Assembly: GCA_903903975.1 (NCBI GenBank)
Contig: CAIVAS010000102.1
Location: 1 to 41,895, forward strand
Length of the DNA: 41,895 bases
Direction: 5' to 3'
Source: an uncultured Burkholderiales bacterium
GTDB taxonomy: Bacteria; Pseudomonadota; Gammaproteobacteria; Burkholderiales; Burkholderiaceae_E
Positions 41,417-41,895 of this stretch are shown here, piece by piece. Position numbers and translations under genes: made by a program. Below the pieces are notes generated by a model. The model made no database searches. It was given only the letters and a program-made list of their open reading frames with translations, and had not been told where the DNA came from. Within the stretch, counting starts at the first letter, position 1; the number at the start of each line of letters is the position of its first letter.

Positions 41417-41895
41417 GAGCGTCCCAGAATGAGTGAGCAGTGCGCCGACAGGATGCCGCCATCGCCATGAACGAAGGCGGTTTGGGCGTCCTTGACCTGG
41501 CGGACGTCGGCCTCGCCGCGCAACTGGCGGACCGCCTCGACGATATGGAACATGCCGCCGGCAGCACCCGAATGTCCGAAGGACAGCAGGCCGCCGTGGG
41601 TATTGCAGGGCAGCTTGCCGCCCAGGCCGAGTTCGCCGGCGAGTGCTGCGACGCCCGCCTGCCCGCGCTCGAAAAAGCCCATCGATTCGAGCTCGACCAG
41701 CAGGGTGATGGTGAAGGAGTCGTAGATCTGCGCGACATCGATGTCCGCGGGCGTGAGGCCGGCCTGCGCAAACGCCCGCTGCGACGACTGCTTGCAGCCG
41801 AAATCGGTCAGGCTGGGCGCAGCCACGATGTGTTCATGGGTATGGCCCTGACCCATGCCAAGCACCTTGAGCGGCGCTCGCGTGTCGCGAGCGGC
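41413..41895 (-). CDS. SCP2-type thiolase, C-terminal part only (runs off the window)
   Basis: About 160 residues are present; the N-terminus lies beyond base 41895. The visible part contains IYDSFTITLLVELESMGFF, the CNTHGGLLSFGHSGAAGG segment with the catalytic His/Gly-rich region, and a C-terminal end typical of lipid-transfer-protein/SCP2-like thiolases. These usually perform retro-Claisen cleavage or condensation of acyl-CoAs, although many in this branch lack a proven reaction. It is coupled to the DUF35 gene and followed by the IclR regulator. The active-site Cys of the N-terminal half cannot be checked here. Confidence 0.9.
   Translation of the reverse strand, partial: AARDTRAPLKVLGMGQGHTHEHIVAAPSLTDFGCKQSSQRAFAQAGLTPADIDVAQIYDSFTITLLVELESMGFFERGQAGVAALAGELGLGGKLPCNTHGGLLSFGHSGAAGGMFHIVEAVRQLRGEADVRQVKDAQTAFVHGDGGILSAHCSLILGRS

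Overview
The window reads as a chromosomal segment of a GC-rich betaproteobacterium, most likely a member of the Burkholderiales. The reasons are a Bug-type (TctC) solute receptor, a RecG whose short N-terminus and body resemble Burkholderiales RecG, an oxyR-cysM pair close to recG, a MoxR/DUF58/TgpA set, and a nearly 2000-residue tandem UvrA of a kind I associate with this group. The assignment rests on protein resemblance and gene order only. No rRNA, tRNA, CRISPR array, integrase or transposase was seen.

Bases 1-2800 are an accessory patch with visibly lower GC than the rest. They hold two related, about 120-base, imperfectly palindromic elements (361-479 and 1171-1290) that look like integron attC sites. 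A VapBC-type toxin-antitoxin pair lies between them and a small unknown ORF precedes the first. After them come a small membrane protein flanked by a 32-base direct repeat, other repeat fragments, and a possible 50-residue ORF with a good ribosome binding site. No integrase is in view, so this resembles a CALIN (a cluster of attC sites lacking an integrase).

Bases 2814-6360 are a small catabolic-looking cluster. It contains a periplasmic Bug receptor, a two-domain cupin, a nitroreductase that closely resembles iodotyrosine deiodinase, and, after a 334-base gap, an Asp/Glu-racemase-fold protein without its catalytic cysteines. A four-cysteine uracil-DNA glycosylase follows.

Bases 7208-12178 are the prkA-yeaH-spoVR stress operon on the minus strand. 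Next come a copper P-type ATPase (minus), an orphan Tat-exported molybdopterin dehydrogenase subunit (plus) and glucose-6-phosphate isomerase (minus). Bases 18800-26727 are a DNA-repair block: an Ada/AlkA fusion coupled to ogt, converging on a gene for a fused double UvrA with four ATPase cassettes.

Bases 26849-33017 run mostly on the plus strand: an amidohydrolase, ridA, recG, a carboxymuconolactone-decarboxylase-like protein (minus), oxyR and cysM. Bases 32987-38017 form a minus-strand operon moxR-DUF58-tgpA-mltB, which probably acts at the cell envelope. The last 3.7 kb hold acyl-CoA and ketone metabolism genes: a crotonase-fold protein lacking both catalytic glutamates, an NADP-dependent MDR reductase, and an IclR regulator transcribed with a DUF35 protein and a thiolase that runs off the window.
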